From Marinilactibacillus sp042660675 (GTDB taxonomy: Bacteria > Bacillota > Bacilli > Lactobacillales > Carnobacteriaceae_A), in the NCBI RefSeq assembly GCF_042660675.1, contig NZ_JBHSUL010000023.1, positions 1 to 64,000 on the forward strand: a DNA stretch of 64,000 bases, in the 5' to 3' direction. Numbering within the stretch: position 1 is the first letter of the stretch; every line of letters begins with the position of its first letter. Of this stretch, positions 42,029 through 50,437 are shown one piece after another. The translations under genes were made by a program, and so were the position numbers. The notes under the pieces were generated by a model. It was not told where the DNA came from, ran no database searches, and saw only the letters and a program-made list of their open reading frames with translations.

Positions 42029-42460
42029 CTAGATTACCGTAGTAGTGTTCCCAGTATAATACAGTTCACTCGTATCCTTGTTTAGAAACACTTTTAGCAT
42101 CTGATCAAAGTCTTCAACAGTGTTCGCTTCTTTCAGTTGATCAAGTGGTAACCACTTCACTTCTCCTTCTTCTGAAGAAACGATTGTTCCTTCGTATACA
42201 GTTGTTCTGTAAAGAAAAACAATGTAACGTTCATCCAATTTTGTTTGAAACTGTTTTACTCCACAAAGCTGAAGATTTTTTATATCTAATCCCGTTTCTT
42301 CCTTTACTTCTCGAATAGCTGCCTCGACAAAGGATTCTCCTTTTTCTACTTTCCCACCTGGAAACGCTAGACCTTTCCACGTTTTCATACGGTTTTGTAC
42401 GAGGACATTTCCATTGCCATCTTCAATCATAATCATATTTGTCAGTATTGTCTTTTCCAT
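42029..42460 (-). CDS. NUDIX hydrolase
   Basis: 143 residues with a complete Nudix box, GGKVEKGESFVEAAIREVKEETGL, carrying all the conserved Glu residues. The N-terminal ILTNMIMIEDGNGNVLVQNR and the WKGLAFPGGK context resemble 8-oxo-dGTP diphosphatases (MutT/YtkD group), but substrate cannot be fixed. The start follows GAGGTGTAAT; four extra upstream codons lack support. It lies 24 bases upstream of the hydrolase gene and is probably co-transcribed with it. Confidence 0.9.
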   Translation of the reverse strand: MEKTILTNMIMIEDGNGNVLVQNRMKTWKGLAFPGGKVEKGESFVEAAIREVKEETGLDIKNLQLCGVKQFQTKLDERYIVFLYRTTVYEGTIVSSEEGEVKWLPLDQLKEANTVEDFDQMLKVFLNKDTSELYYTGNTTTVI

Positions 42461-42516
42461 ATTACACCTCAAACTCCGTATCTTTCTTATAGTATAACAA
42501 ATTTGATAAATATGTG

Positions 42517-42546
42517 TTGACTTCTAAAGTGTATGCACTATATAAT
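42517..42546 (+). promoter_or_regulatory. Promoter of the GntR/ABC operon
   Basis: TTGACT (42517-42522), 18-base spacer, TATAAT (42541-42546). The left arm of the large palindrome covers the spacer and -10 box, so a bound repressor would block it. Confidence 0.82.
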
Positions 42547-42582
42547 ACAGTCTAGAAGTGTATTATATAGTGCATACACTTT
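42526..42582. promoter_or_regulatory. 24-bp-arm perfect palindrome, likely GntR (YtrA-type) operator
   Basis: Left arm 42526-42549 and right arm 42559-42582 are exact reverse complements (24 bp) around a 9-base centre. Each arm includes GTGTATGCACTATATAATACA, and the -10 box is part of it. Operators of YtrA-type GntR repressors sit at their own promoters, so the downstream GntR protein is the natural ligand; inferred. Confidence 0.8.
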
Positions 42583-42705
42583 TAATTCTTTCTTTACCCT
42601 GTGTGTATTAACAGATTAACACACTTTTCAAAAATTTATTTTCTGATGGATACACTTGATTTAAAAGGTTTTATAGCGTGGAGTAGTAAGATCGTTTTTT
42701 CAAAA

Positions 42706-42721
42706 TGTTTCACGGGAAACA
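42706..42721. other. parS-like site / hairpin before the GntR gene
   Basis: TGTTTCACGGGAAACA differs from the ParB (Spo0J) binding site TGTTTCACGTGAAACA at one base. It also extends to the hairpin AAAATGTTTC / GAAACATTTT followed by T residues (42702-42726), so it could instead act as an attenuator or terminator in the leader. Confidence 0.45.
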
Positions 42722-42771
42722 TTTTTGTGTAATAAAGGAACCTTATTTCCAAATAGAAAGGAGCACCCAAG

Positions 42772-43140
42772 ATGAAGCTTACCCTAAATAAACGAGACCC
42801 GATTTATTTGCAAGTTATAGCGTATCTTAAGCAAGAGATTATTTCTGGTCAGTTACAACCGGGACAAGAAATTCCTTCCAGAAGACAATTGGCAAACGAC
42901 TTAAAAATCAATCCCAATACTGTTCAACGAGCATATAGCGAAATGGAGGCCGAACAATTGATTTATACAGAACCAAATCGTCCAAGCAAAATCACTGAAG
43001 ATCCTAATATCTTAAAACACTTGAGAAATGAATGGGTTAATCATGCTGTGAAAGACTTCGTCGTTGCCATTAAAACAGTCGATATCTCAATTGAAGAAAT
43101 TACCGAAATGATCAAAACAGAAATGAACAATCAATCTTAG
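42772..43140 (+). CDS. GntR-family repressor, YtrA type
   Basis: 122 residues: GntR winged-helix domain 1-75 (DPIYLQVIAYLKQEIISGQLQPGQEIPSRRQLA, then NPNTVQRAYSEMEAEQLI), with only a short C-terminal helix region, as in the YtrA subfamily. Such proteins repress the ABC operon they head, often in response to cell-envelope antibiotics. AGAAAGGAG precedes the ATG. The perfect palindrome on its promoter fits autoregulation. Eleven bases separate it from the ATPase gene. Confidence 0.92.
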   Translation: MKLTLNKRDPIYLQVIAYLKQEIISGQLQPGQEIPSRRQLANDLKINPNTVQRAYSEMEAEQLIYTEPNRPSKITEDPNILKHLRNEWVNHAVKDFVVAIKTVDISIEEITEMIKTEMNNQS

Positions 43141-43151
43141 GAGGTTAACTC

Positions 43152-43841
43152 ATGCTTGAAATTAAAGATATTCACAAAAGGTTTGGAAGAAAACACGTAT
43201 TAAAAGGTGTTTCCTTTACCGCTGAAAAAGGAGATATCACTTGTCTGATCGGTATCAATGGTGTTGGTAAAACAACGATTTTGAATTCTATTATGAAACT
43301 TACGCCTATCCAAAAAGGCGAAGTTCTAATAGACGGTAAGACTCAGTCTCCTGATATGTACAACCATATCGCTTTTATACCCGACGCTTCTATCATGCTG
43401 CCTGGAATGACGATACAAGAAACAATTGAATTTATGAAAGACTTTTATGATGTTTGGAACGATAAGCGTGCGAAAGATTTAATTCGCTTTTTCCGACTAA
43501 AACTTACCGATAAACTTCAAGATCTATCTAAAGGTAATCAGGCTAAAGTGAACTTACTTGTTGGACTTGCTTTGGATGTAGATTACATATTAATGGATGA
43601 ACCCTTTTCTGGTATAGATATCTTTACTAGAGAACAAATCACAGAAGTTTTCAGTAGTCACCTTGTAGACGACCGCGGCGTATTGATCACAACGCACGAG
43701 ATCAATGATATTGAACATTTAATCGACAAAGTCGTTTTACTGGGCGAAGGAACTATTTTAAAAGAATTCTATGCTGAAGAAATAAGAGAAAAAGAAGGAT
43801 TTTCTGTAGTAGATGTTATGAGAGAGGTGTATAACGCATGA
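43152..43841 (+). CDS. ABC transporter ATPase, YtrB-like
   Basis: 229 residues. Walker A is GINGVGKTT, the signature is degenerate (LSKGNQAKV instead of LSGGQ) and Walker B is YILMDEPFSGID, with His switch in LITTHE. The degenerate signature and small size are usual for the YtrB/YtrE group. AGGAGG precedes the ATG. The last bases overlap the start of the permease gene (ATGA). It should power the adjacent permease; substrate unknown. Confidence 0.9.
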   Translation: MLEIKDIHKRFGRKHVLKGVSFTAEKGDITCLIGINGVGKTTILNSIMKLTPIQKGEVLIDGKTQSPDMYNHIAFIPDASIMLPGMTIQETIEFMKDFYDVWNDKRAKDLIRFFRLKLTDKLQDLSKGNQAKVNLLVGLALDVDYILMDEPFSGIDIFTREQITEVFSSHLVDDRGVLITTHEINDIEHLIDKVVLLGEGTILKEFYAEEIREKEGFSVVDVMREVYNA

Positions 43842-44686
43842 AAAAGCAATTAACGCATTTTATTCGCTTAGTAAATTTTGAGTTTGAACGTATGTTTAAA
43901 TTTCTAGTTGGGATCATGGCCATTGTGGTTGTGTCTAATTTGATTGGGTTCATTTATGTTCCCTTATCTTATATGAGTTACGCAAGAGAAACTATGGCCT
44001 CACAGTCATTGAGTATAGCACAGTATTTATCAACTTATTCGCCTTTTTCTTTGAACACTGTATTAGGTTCTTTATGGATATATGGCCCATTGGCCTTGGG
44101 CATAATCGGGTTTATGTTTTTCGCTATTTTCACTTGGTATAGAGAGTGGTTCGGGAAAAACACCTTTGTTCACCGTTTGCTCATGTTACCTATTTCTAGA
44201 ATGTACATTTATTCTGCGAAGGTTCTAACGGTTTTTCTCGGAATATTTAGTTTACTGACACTTCAATATATTGTGATCTGGATTGGACAATTCATTAGTC
44301 GTTCTCTAATTTCATCTGAATTTTATATTCGCGTAAGTCTAGCAAATGCCTTTGATTCAAATCAAATTCTTCAATTTCTTCTACCGAGCTCAGTAGAATT
44401 ATTTTTCACTTTTTATCTGTTAGGATTTTTATTTATTCTAGTCCTTTATACAGCTATTCTACTCGAAAGAAGTTATCGTATAAGAGGATTTTTAATGGGT
44501 TTAGTATTTGGTATTTTTAGTTTGTTACTAGTTGTTTCGCCCCACTTATTGCCTACTATCCTCAGAAATCACTATATACTTTTTCCCTCTGAGCAGTTAT
44601 TAGCTACTCTTTTGCTATCTATTGTCGTAGGAATAGTTTCTATAGGGTTAAGTCGATATTTGTTAAAACATAAAATTACGATATAG
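43838..44686 (+). CDS. ABC transporter permease of the GntR operon
   Basis: 282 residues with about six membrane segments, the first at roughly 20-42. No large extracellular domain. It resembles ABC-2-like permeases partnered with YtrB ATPases. The ATGA overlap with the ATPase gene indicates coupled translation. Positively charged loops (TWYREWFGKNTFVHRLLMLPISRMYIYSAK) match the coupling-loop pattern of this group. Fourteen bases separate it from the next gene. Confidence 0.85.
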   Translation: MKKQLTHFIRLVNFEFERMFKFLVGIMAIVVVSNLIGFIYVPLSYMSYARETMASQSLSIAQYLSTYSPFSLNTVLGSLWIYGPLALGIIGFMFFAIFTWYREWFGKNTFVHRLLMLPISRMYIYSAKVLTVFLGIFSLLTLQYIVIWIGQFISRSLISSEFYIRVSLANAFDSNQILQFLLPSSVELFFTFYLLGFLFILVLYTAILLERSYRIRGFLMGLVFGIFSLLLVVSPHLLPTILRNHYILFPSEQLLATLLLSIVVGIVSIGLSRYLLKHKITI

Positions 44687-44700
44687 AAAGGAAGAATCCT

Positions 44701-45861
44701 ATGAAAAAATATACAAAATTATTTGCCTTTTCCCTTTTTTCAATAGCTTTTTTAAGTGTCTATTGTATATCTCAAGTTGTCGCTAAACCAGGTAATATTG
44801 ACCTTGTATTCACTACCTTTGAAGGCGATGACACATATTTGGAGCCACTTGTACTAACGGGATTCGCTTCCAGTAATCCAAACGAAACAGATCCTCGTTT
44901 CACATATAAAGACGGCCAATTTTCTTACCAGAAACAACAGTCTTTACTTAAAAACATAGATCGAGTAAACAATCCACGTATTGATTCTCTTCGAGAAAAC
45001 TATCGGTCTTTTGTCAGAGGAAAGAGTCCTTTTAGTTACTACAATGAGACAGAGGACTTAGTCATTTATACGAATACTAATTATGAAACTTATTGGCAAA
45101 GTAATGATTATAGTATAGAAGTCTCTATACTCAACAAAAACGATGAATCTGTTTCAGAGCACACTTTAAAACTTCCTGAAGATGAATCTAACATATTCAC
45201 ACTAGAGAGTGTATCCATTAATTATCCAAATATTTACTATCTGATTAACCGTTCTGAAGAATTGAAACTGTACTCAACGAACTTAACGGATAATAATCCA
45301 ACCTTAACACTAGAGCAGAACTTCACTGATCAATTAGGACCTAATACTACTAGTTATTCTATGTTTAATTCTAATGATGCGAACGATATTTTCTTGGAGC
45401 TTGGCACTTTAGTAGCGACTGGATCTTATTCCAGTTACGAAACACAGTTATCTCATCTTTATAATTACGATACGGGTGACATACTTGAAATCGATACAAT
45501 CCAAAATGAAGATACTTTAAATACAGTATTCAATGAAGATGATATTTACCTTTACGGTGAAACCGAAGATTATTTCACCCTTCAACAAGTCACCTTTGAA
45601 GGTGGGGGTTCAAAGGATACAATAGAGTTTGAAAAACAAAGATTACCTCAGAGAAAAAACTCGGAGGAAGATGACCTTTACTATGATACAATTGGTATTA
45701 GAGACGGTATTCTTTATACAAGTATATCGGATTATCAAGAAAATCTCAGTAGACAAGGTATTCAAGTCAACGATATTCAAACAGGTGAGCTTTTGTATTT
45801 TGGTATGATAGAACCCAACGATGTAGATGTTTGGTCATCTAACTACTATTTAACTGATTAA
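44701..45861 (+). CDS. Secreted or membrane-anchored protein of the GntR/ABC operon
   Basis: 386 residues, not recognised. A hydrophobic N-terminal segment (about 7-28) is a signal peptide or anchor; the Cys at residue 22 is not in a good lipobox. The rest is acidic and rich in Asn, Asp, Thr and Tyr with repeated beta-strand pairs, suggestive of a beta-propeller-like extracellular domain. GAAAGGAAG precedes the ATG. It is the last gene of the operon, ended by a terminator, so it is likely an outside partner of the transporter. Confidence 0.75.
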   Translation: MKKYTKLFAFSLFSIAFLSVYCISQVVAKPGNIDLVFTTFEGDDTYLEPLVLTGFASSNPNETDPRFTYKDGQFSYQKQQSLLKNIDRVNNPRIDSLRENYRSFVRGKSPFSYYNETEDLVIYTNTNYETYWQSNDYSIEVSILNKNDESVSEHTLKLPEDESNIFTLESVSINYPNIYYLINRSEELKLYSTNLTDNNPTLTLEQNFTDQLGPNTTSYSMFNSNDANDIFLELGTLVATGSYSSYETQLSHLYNYDTGDILEIDTIQNEDTLNTVFNEDDIYLYGETEDYFTLQQVTFEGGGSKDTIEFEKQRLPQRKNSEEDDLYYDTIGIRDGILYTSISDYQENLSRQGIQVNDIQTGELLYFGMIEPNDVDVWSSNYYLTD

Positions 45862-45868
45862 TCTTTTG

Positions 45869-45904
45869 CAAGAGACTAGCCCTCTAAGACTAGTCTCTTT
45901 TTGT
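45869..45904 (+). terminator. Terminator of the GntR/ABC operon
   Basis: Arms AGAGACTAG / CTAGTCTCT with an inner loop, followed by TTTTT on the plus strand. Confidence 0.9.
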
Positions 45905-45946
45905 ATGGTAAAATCATTCTATAAAACGACGAAAGGAGACCATCCA

Positions 45947-46831
45947 TTGCAGTATAGTATTTCTATGTTAGTTCCGTTTGAAATGGATTCGTTCTCGTCA
46001 AACTTACTTGAACAGGTTACACCTCTACTCACTCGATTGGAATCAGATTACTATAACACTAAACTTAAAGTGACTATAAATCATTTTATTGTAGCTGTAG
46101 CGGTCAGCTGGGCCAACCCTTTCCACCCCCATGCAGAATACTTTAAAATATACTTGGACGATTCTGTAGAGGAATCAAGCGAACTCAAAAATCAGCTTCT
46201 TGAAATGCTAGAAAACTCCCCTTCTTTTACCGCTGATCGTTTTATCTACTCGTTAATGAACGATCAGACTTCAATGATCCGATCTTTAGAGTCCAGTCAC
46301 TATGAGTTGATTCGCAAAACTTACGAACCTACATGGACCATTAATCATTGCGTGAGCAAGTTTACTATCTCACCTTATACAAATATCTTGTCTTATAAAG
46401 AAGCCTTTCAACAGGAGGTTCTTAAAAAGGAACTAATCACTTTACTCAAACACAATTACGAAAACACTCACCTAGTTAATCCAGCTACGGATATGTCTTT
46501 GCAGGAATGGGAAACTTTTTTAATTGATGAAGCGCCTGATATGGATTTGAGTCTTGTTGCTTTGGATGATAAAGGGATTACGGCGTATATAACGACTTTT
46601 AGGTCAGACACTACTATAGAAATCGCTTGGGTAGGTATGAGAGAGGCTCATCCATCCTCTTTTCTACTGTTAAATAGTTTATTTAAAACTCAATTGCTTT
46701 TATTTGAACAACATGGCATTAGATCGGTCGAGCCGGAAATCGATACAACAGATCATTTTGTCTCAGGACTTTTTTCATCAATGGATTATCTAGAAAAAGA
46801 CTGCCTACTAACTTACCGCAAGTTTATCTAG
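45947..46831 (+). CDS. GNAT-like protein, 294 residues
   Basis: The C-terminal third (LSLVALDDKGITAYITTF, IEIAWVGMREAHPSSFLLLNSLFKTQLLLFEQHGIRSVEPEIDTTDHFVSGLFSSMDYLEK) follows the GNAT acetyltransferase pattern. The first half is not recognised. The frame is open from 45866, but that part lies in the preceding terminator; AAAGGAG is followed at a normal distance by TTG at 45947, which is taken as start. No operon partner. Substrate unknown. Confidence 0.68.
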   Translation: MQYSISMLVPFEMDSFSSNLLEQVTPLLTRLESDYYNTKLKVTINHFIVAVAVSWANPFHPHAEYFKIYLDDSVEESSELKNQLLEMLENSPSFTADRFIYSLMNDQTSMIRSLESSHYELIRKTYEPTWTINHCVSKFTISPYTNILSYKEAFQQEVLKKELITLLKHNYENTHLVNPATDMSLQEWETFLIDEAPDMDLSLVALDDKGITAYITTFRSDTTIEIAWVGMREAHPSSFLLLNSLFKTQLLLFEQHGIRSVEPEIDTTDHFVSGLFSSMDYLEKDCLLTYRKFI

Positions 46832-46921
46832 ATATCTTTGCTGCTATGCCCTAGATTTCCTTAATATAAATTGTTATACTGTTTTAAAATTAAAGTACGT
46901 TAAACTAAACAAATTGAATCT

Positions 46922-47776
46922 ATGAATTCTAGAATGGATGAACTCATGTCACACTCTTCAAGACAAGACTTAATTAAAAGCACCCGAATCGTCGTTAAGG
47001 TTGGAACCAGTACAATTATGTACCCAAACGGTTCTATCAACCTACAAAGACTAGAAAAACTGGCTTTCGTATTAAGTGACTTAAAAAATCAGGGAAAACA
47101 AGTGATCCTTGTTTCCTCAGGAGCTATCGGTGTTGGACTCGCCCGTATGAACCTAACAGAAAGACCGGTCACGATCCCCGAACAGCAGGCAATTGCTGCG
47201 ATTGGCCAAACAGAATTAATGAATTTGTATAGTCAATTCTTCTATCATTATGGTCATCAAGTGGGGCAAGTCCTTTTGACCAAAGACGTTATTGATTTCC
47301 CCGTTAGTCGAGAAAACACGGCCAATACCTTTGAACAATTGCTGATTAAAAATGTGATTCCAATCGTGAATGAAAATGATACGGTTTCTGTAGAGGAATT
47401 GGATCATCTAACGCGTTTTGGCGACAATGATACCTTGTCGGCTCTTGTTCTGGAAATCACCGATGCAGACCTGCTCGTTTTACTTTCTGATATTGATGGC
47501 TTCTATGACAAAAATCCAATGCACAATGAAGACGCAAAACTGTTCGATACGATTCAAGAGGTCACTGAAGAGACCTATGCTTTGGCGAACGATGCTGGAT
47601 CTCGTTTCGGAACAGGCGGTATGACGACTAAACTCAGTGCTGCCGAACAAGTGCTTGCACTTCAAAAACAAATGATTCTCGCGAATGGAGAAGATCCTAC
47701 TGTTCTGTTTGAAATTCTCAAAGGAACCGCTGTTGGTACACTATTCACCCCTATGAAGAAAGGAGAGAGCTCATGA
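46922..47776 (+). CDS. proB: Glutamate 5-kinase
   Basis: First enzyme of proline synthesis: phosphorylates glutamate with ATP. 284 residues, the short type without the C-terminal PUA domain, as common in lactic bacteria. Amino-acid kinase motifs include RIVVKVGTSTI, VSSGAIGVG, NENDTVS and FGDND. The start is uncertain: ATG at 46922, 46934 and 46946 are all in frame and none has a good ribosome site; a TATACT box about 40 bases upstream suggests a short leader. The stop overlaps proA (ATGA). No T-box was found before it. Confidence 0.93.
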   Translation: MNSRMDELMSHSSRQDLIKSTRIVVKVGTSTIMYPNGSINLQRLEKLAFVLSDLKNQGKQVILVSSGAIGVGLARMNLTERPVTIPEQQAIAAIGQTELMNLYSQFFYHYGHQVGQVLLTKDVIDFPVSRENTANTFEQLLIKNVIPIVNENDTVSVEELDHLTRFGDNDTLSALVLEITDADLLVLLSDIDGFYDKNPMHNEDAKLFDTIQEVTEETYALANDAGSRFGTGGMTTKLSAAEQVLALQKQMILANGEDPTVLFEILKGTAVGTLFTPMKKGESS

Positions 47777-49017
47777 CTGACTTAATGACTTTAGGAAAAC
47801 AGGCAAAAGCAGCTACACGACTGTTGTCGCACGCTTCTACAAAAGACAAAAATGATGCTCTTGGGAAAATGGCTCAGTCTTTAATTGACCAAAAAGAAGC
47901 TATTTTAAAAGCTAACGAATTAGATACGGCTTCAGCAACGGAAAATGGCGTTTCAGAAACCATGATTGATCGTCTGACATTGACTTCAGAAAGAATCGAT
48001 GCGATGGCTGAAGGACTTGTAGATATCACCCTTCTTCCAGACCCAATCGGTTTAGTTAAAAATATGTGGACAAACGAGGCGGGTCTTAAGATTGGTCAAC
48101 AGACTGTGCCCCTTGGTGTAATTGGCATCATTTACGAGTCTCGTCCAAATGTCACTTCAGACGCTGCCGGCTTATGTTTTAAATCGGGTAATGTTGTAAT
48201 TTTAAGAGGCGGAAAAGAAGCTTTTTATTCCAATAAAATGATTGTTACTGCTCTTCAGGACGGACTTCAAGAGACAGCTTTTCCTAAAGAAGTTATCCAG
48301 TTTGTGGAAGATACTTCCAGAGAAACAGCGCGTGCATTGATGCAGTTGAACCGTTACTTGGATGTTCTGATCCCTAGAGGTGGCGCCAACTTGATCAAAA
48401 CGGTTGTGGAGAATGCAACCGTTCCGGTTATTGAAACTGGAACCGGAAACTGTCACGTTTATATTGATCAGTCGGCAGAGCTTGAAATGGCTAAAGAGAT
48501 TATCGTGAATGCCAAGACGACAAGACCTTCTGTTTGTAACGCCGCAGAAACTTTATTGATTCATGAATCTGTAGCAGAAGAATTCTTACCTGTTATTGAA
48601 TCCGCTCTTGCTGAATGGAAGGTTGAATTACGAGCTGACGAAGCTGCTCAAGCTATCTTAAATGAATCTGTACCTGCAACTGAAGCGGATTGGGAAACAG
48701 AATTCTTGGATTATATCCTGGCTGTTAAAGTCGTTTCTTCTATCGATGACGCAATTACTCATATCAATCACTACAGTACAGGTCATTCTGAAGCCATTGT
48801 GACAAGTGACTATAATGCTAGTCAACAGTTCCATAAAGAAGTCGATTCAGCTGCTGTTTACGTGAATGCCTCAACTCGCTTTACCGATGGATTCGAGTTT
48901 GGATTCGGTGCAGAAATTGGCATCAGCACGCAGAAACTGCACGCTAGAGGACCGATGGGCTTACCGGAACTAACTTCTACAAAATATATCATTTTCGGAG
49001 AAGGACAAATTAGATAA
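47773..49017 (+). CDS. proA: Gamma-glutamyl phosphate reductase
   Basis: Second enzyme of proline synthesis, reducing glutamyl phosphate to glutamate semialdehyde with NADPH. 414 residues, an aldehyde-dehydrogenase-fold protein with the catalytic Cys in TRPSVCNAAETLL and the C-terminal EIGISTQKLHARGPMGL. Overlaps proB by four bases and follows GAAAGGAGAG, so the pair is tightly coupled. proC is not in the window. Confidence 0.96.
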   Translation: MTDLMTLGKQAKAATRLLSHASTKDKNDALGKMAQSLIDQKEAILKANELDTASATENGVSETMIDRLTLTSERIDAMAEGLVDITLLPDPIGLVKNMWTNEAGLKIGQQTVPLGVIGIIYESRPNVTSDAAGLCFKSGNVVILRGGKEAFYSNKMIVTALQDGLQETAFPKEVIQFVEDTSRETARALMQLNRYLDVLIPRGGANLIKTVVENATVPVIETGTGNCHVYIDQSAELEMAKEIIVNAKTTRPSVCNAAETLLIHESVAEEFLPVIESALAEWKVELRADEAAQAILNESVPATEADWETEFLDYILAVKVVSSIDDAITHINHYSTGHSEAIVTSDYNASQQFHKEVDSAAVYVNASTRFTDGFEFGFGAEIGISTQKLHARGPMGLPELTSTKYIIFGEGQIR

Positions 49018-49020
49018 TTC

Positions 49021-49065
49021 AAAAAGGCAATGGAATCCAATTCGGATCTCCATTGCCTTTCTTTT
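49021..49065. terminator. Bidirectional terminator between proA and aro operons
   Basis: Arms AAAGGCAATGGA / TCCATTGCCTTT. T-rich sequence follows on the plus strand and TTTTT on the minus strand, so it can end both proBA and the leftward aro operon. Confidence 0.88.
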
Positions 49066-49077
49066 TAAGCTGAGTGA

Positions 49078-49347
49078 TCAGTCCATCATTTTTGTTTGAG
49101 TTTCTTTGGTAATATCCATCATCGCCTGAAAGAATTTGGTTAATTCTTCTTCAAACTGCTTATCTTCCAAGCGTCCAACATTTTTCTCGATCACTTTTTG
49201 TTCTCTGCTGGCATCTAAAACCGGTAAATCATGTTGTTTTTTGTATGCTCCTACTTTTAAGACCGTTTTTAAACGGGCTTCAAATAGTCTCGTCAAGTCC
49301 TGATCAATTGTATCAATCTCTTGACGGTACTGTTCTAACTCACTCAT
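49078..49347 (-). CDS. Chorismate mutase, AroQ type
   Basis: 89-residue all-helical chorismate mutase that rearranges chorismate to prephenate, the branch point to Phe and Tyr. Recognisable by YRQEIDTIDQDLTRLFEARL, the VGAYK..HDLPVLDASREQKVI stretch with the active-site Arg/Lys residues. Single-domain form, not fused to DAHP synthase or PheA. It overlaps aroC by eight bases and is the last gene of the leftward aro operon. Confidence 0.9.
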   Translation of the reverse strand: MSELEQYRQEIDTIDQDLTRLFEARLKTVLKVGAYKKQHDLPVLDASREQKVIEKNVGRLEDKQFEEELTKFFQAMMDITKETQTKMMD

Positions 49348-50437
49348 TATGTTGTCCTCCCATCATCAGATCCATCAATCCAAGAGCCGTTACTGCTTCT
49401 AATACAGGCAGTACACGTGGTACGATACACGGATCATGTCTACCTTCTACTTCCAGTTCTGCTGCTTTGCCTTCTTCGACGTTGATTGTTTGTTGTTTCT
49501 TTTTGATGGAAGCTGGTGGCTTAACGGCCGCTCGGAATACGACCGGCATTCCATAAGTGATCCCGCCAATGATTCCGCCATTGTTGTTGGAACGGGTTTT
49601 GATCTTTCCATCTTCATCGTAGTAATATTCATCATTTGCTTCAGATCCACGCATCTTCGTGATATCAAAGCCTGTTCCGAATTCGATTCCCTTGATAGCA
49701 GGAACGGCAAAAACAAGATGCGCTAATTGAGATTCCACTGAATCAAAGAATGGGTTACCATAACCGGCATCTAGGCCTAATACAAAGGTTTCTACAACAC
49801 CTCCGACAGAATCTCCATCATCTTTAGCTTCGACAATCAGATCTTTCATTTCCGCTTCTTTTGTTTCATTGAATAAAGGCAATTGTTGTTCTTTGAACTT
49901 TTCAATTTGTTCTACCGTAACCTCTTTTTGATCAGCGAATGTTTCATCTTCAATGGTTCCAATGGACTGAATATGCGAACCCACCGTGACGCCTTTTTGT
50001 TTCAACCATTGCTTACAAATTGCGCCGGCAAATACTAAAGGTGCTGTGATTCTTCCTGAAAAGTGTCCACTACCTCTATGATCGTTATGCCCTTTATAGC
50101 GCATACGACCTGGATAATCCGCTTGTCCTGGTCGCATCACATTTTTAAGTAAACTGTAGTCTTTGGAGCGAGTATTGGTATTCCAGATGATTGCTGTCAG
50201 AGGCGCTCCCGTTGTTTTCCCGTCTAAAAGTCCACTCAAAATTTCAGGAAGATCTTTTTCTTTTCTAGGTGTGGTTAACTCATTTCTACCCGGTGCTCTT
50301 CTGGCCATTTCAACTAGTACTTCGTCCATATCCACTTGCAGACCAGCTGGCAGACCATTAATTGTAATGCCTATCGCAACCCCGTGTGATTCTCCAAATA
50401 TCGAGACTTGGACGTTTTTACCCCATACTCCGCTCAT
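49340..50437 (-). CDS. aroC: Chorismate synthase
   Basis: Converts EPSP to chorismate with reduced FMN. 365 residues. Family signatures include FGESHG near residue 14, RPGQADYPGRMRYKGHNDHRGSGHFSGR and SNNNGGIIGGITYG. AGGAGG precedes the ATG. It overlaps the end of aroA by 20 bases and the start of the chorismate mutase gene by eight, showing tight packing of the operon. Confidence 0.96.
   Translation of the reverse strand: MSGVWGKNVQVSIFGESHGVAIGITINGLPAGLQVDMDEVLVEMARRAPGRNELTTPRKEKDLPEILSGLLDGKTTGAPLTAIIWNTNTRSKDYSLLKNVMRPGQADYPGRMRYKGHNDHRGSGHFSGRITAPLVFAGAICKQWLKQKGVTVGSHIQSIGTIEDETFADQKEVTVEQIEKFKEQQLPLFNETKEAEMKDLIVEAKDDGDSVGGVVETFVLGLDAGYGNPFFDSVESQLAHLVFAVPAIKGIEFGTGFDITKMRGSEANDEYYYDEDGKIKTRSNNNGGIIGGITYGMPVVFRAAVKPPASIKKKQQTINVEEGKAAELEVEGRHDPCIVPRVLPVLEAVTALGLMDLMMGGQHNE

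Larger units (their letters stand above)
42461..42771. other. Regulatory region between NUDIX and GntR genes
   Basis: No gene. It holds, left to right, the ytr-type promoter (42517-42546), the 57-bp perfect palindrome (42526-42582), a smaller inverted repeat GTGTGTATTAA / TTAACACAC (42601-42624) and the parS-like hairpin (42706-42721) in front of the GntR gene. Confidence 0.7.

Noticed and set aside
46832..46921. Proline T-box before proB
   Set aside because: The region is only about 90 bases long and has none of the conserved elements.
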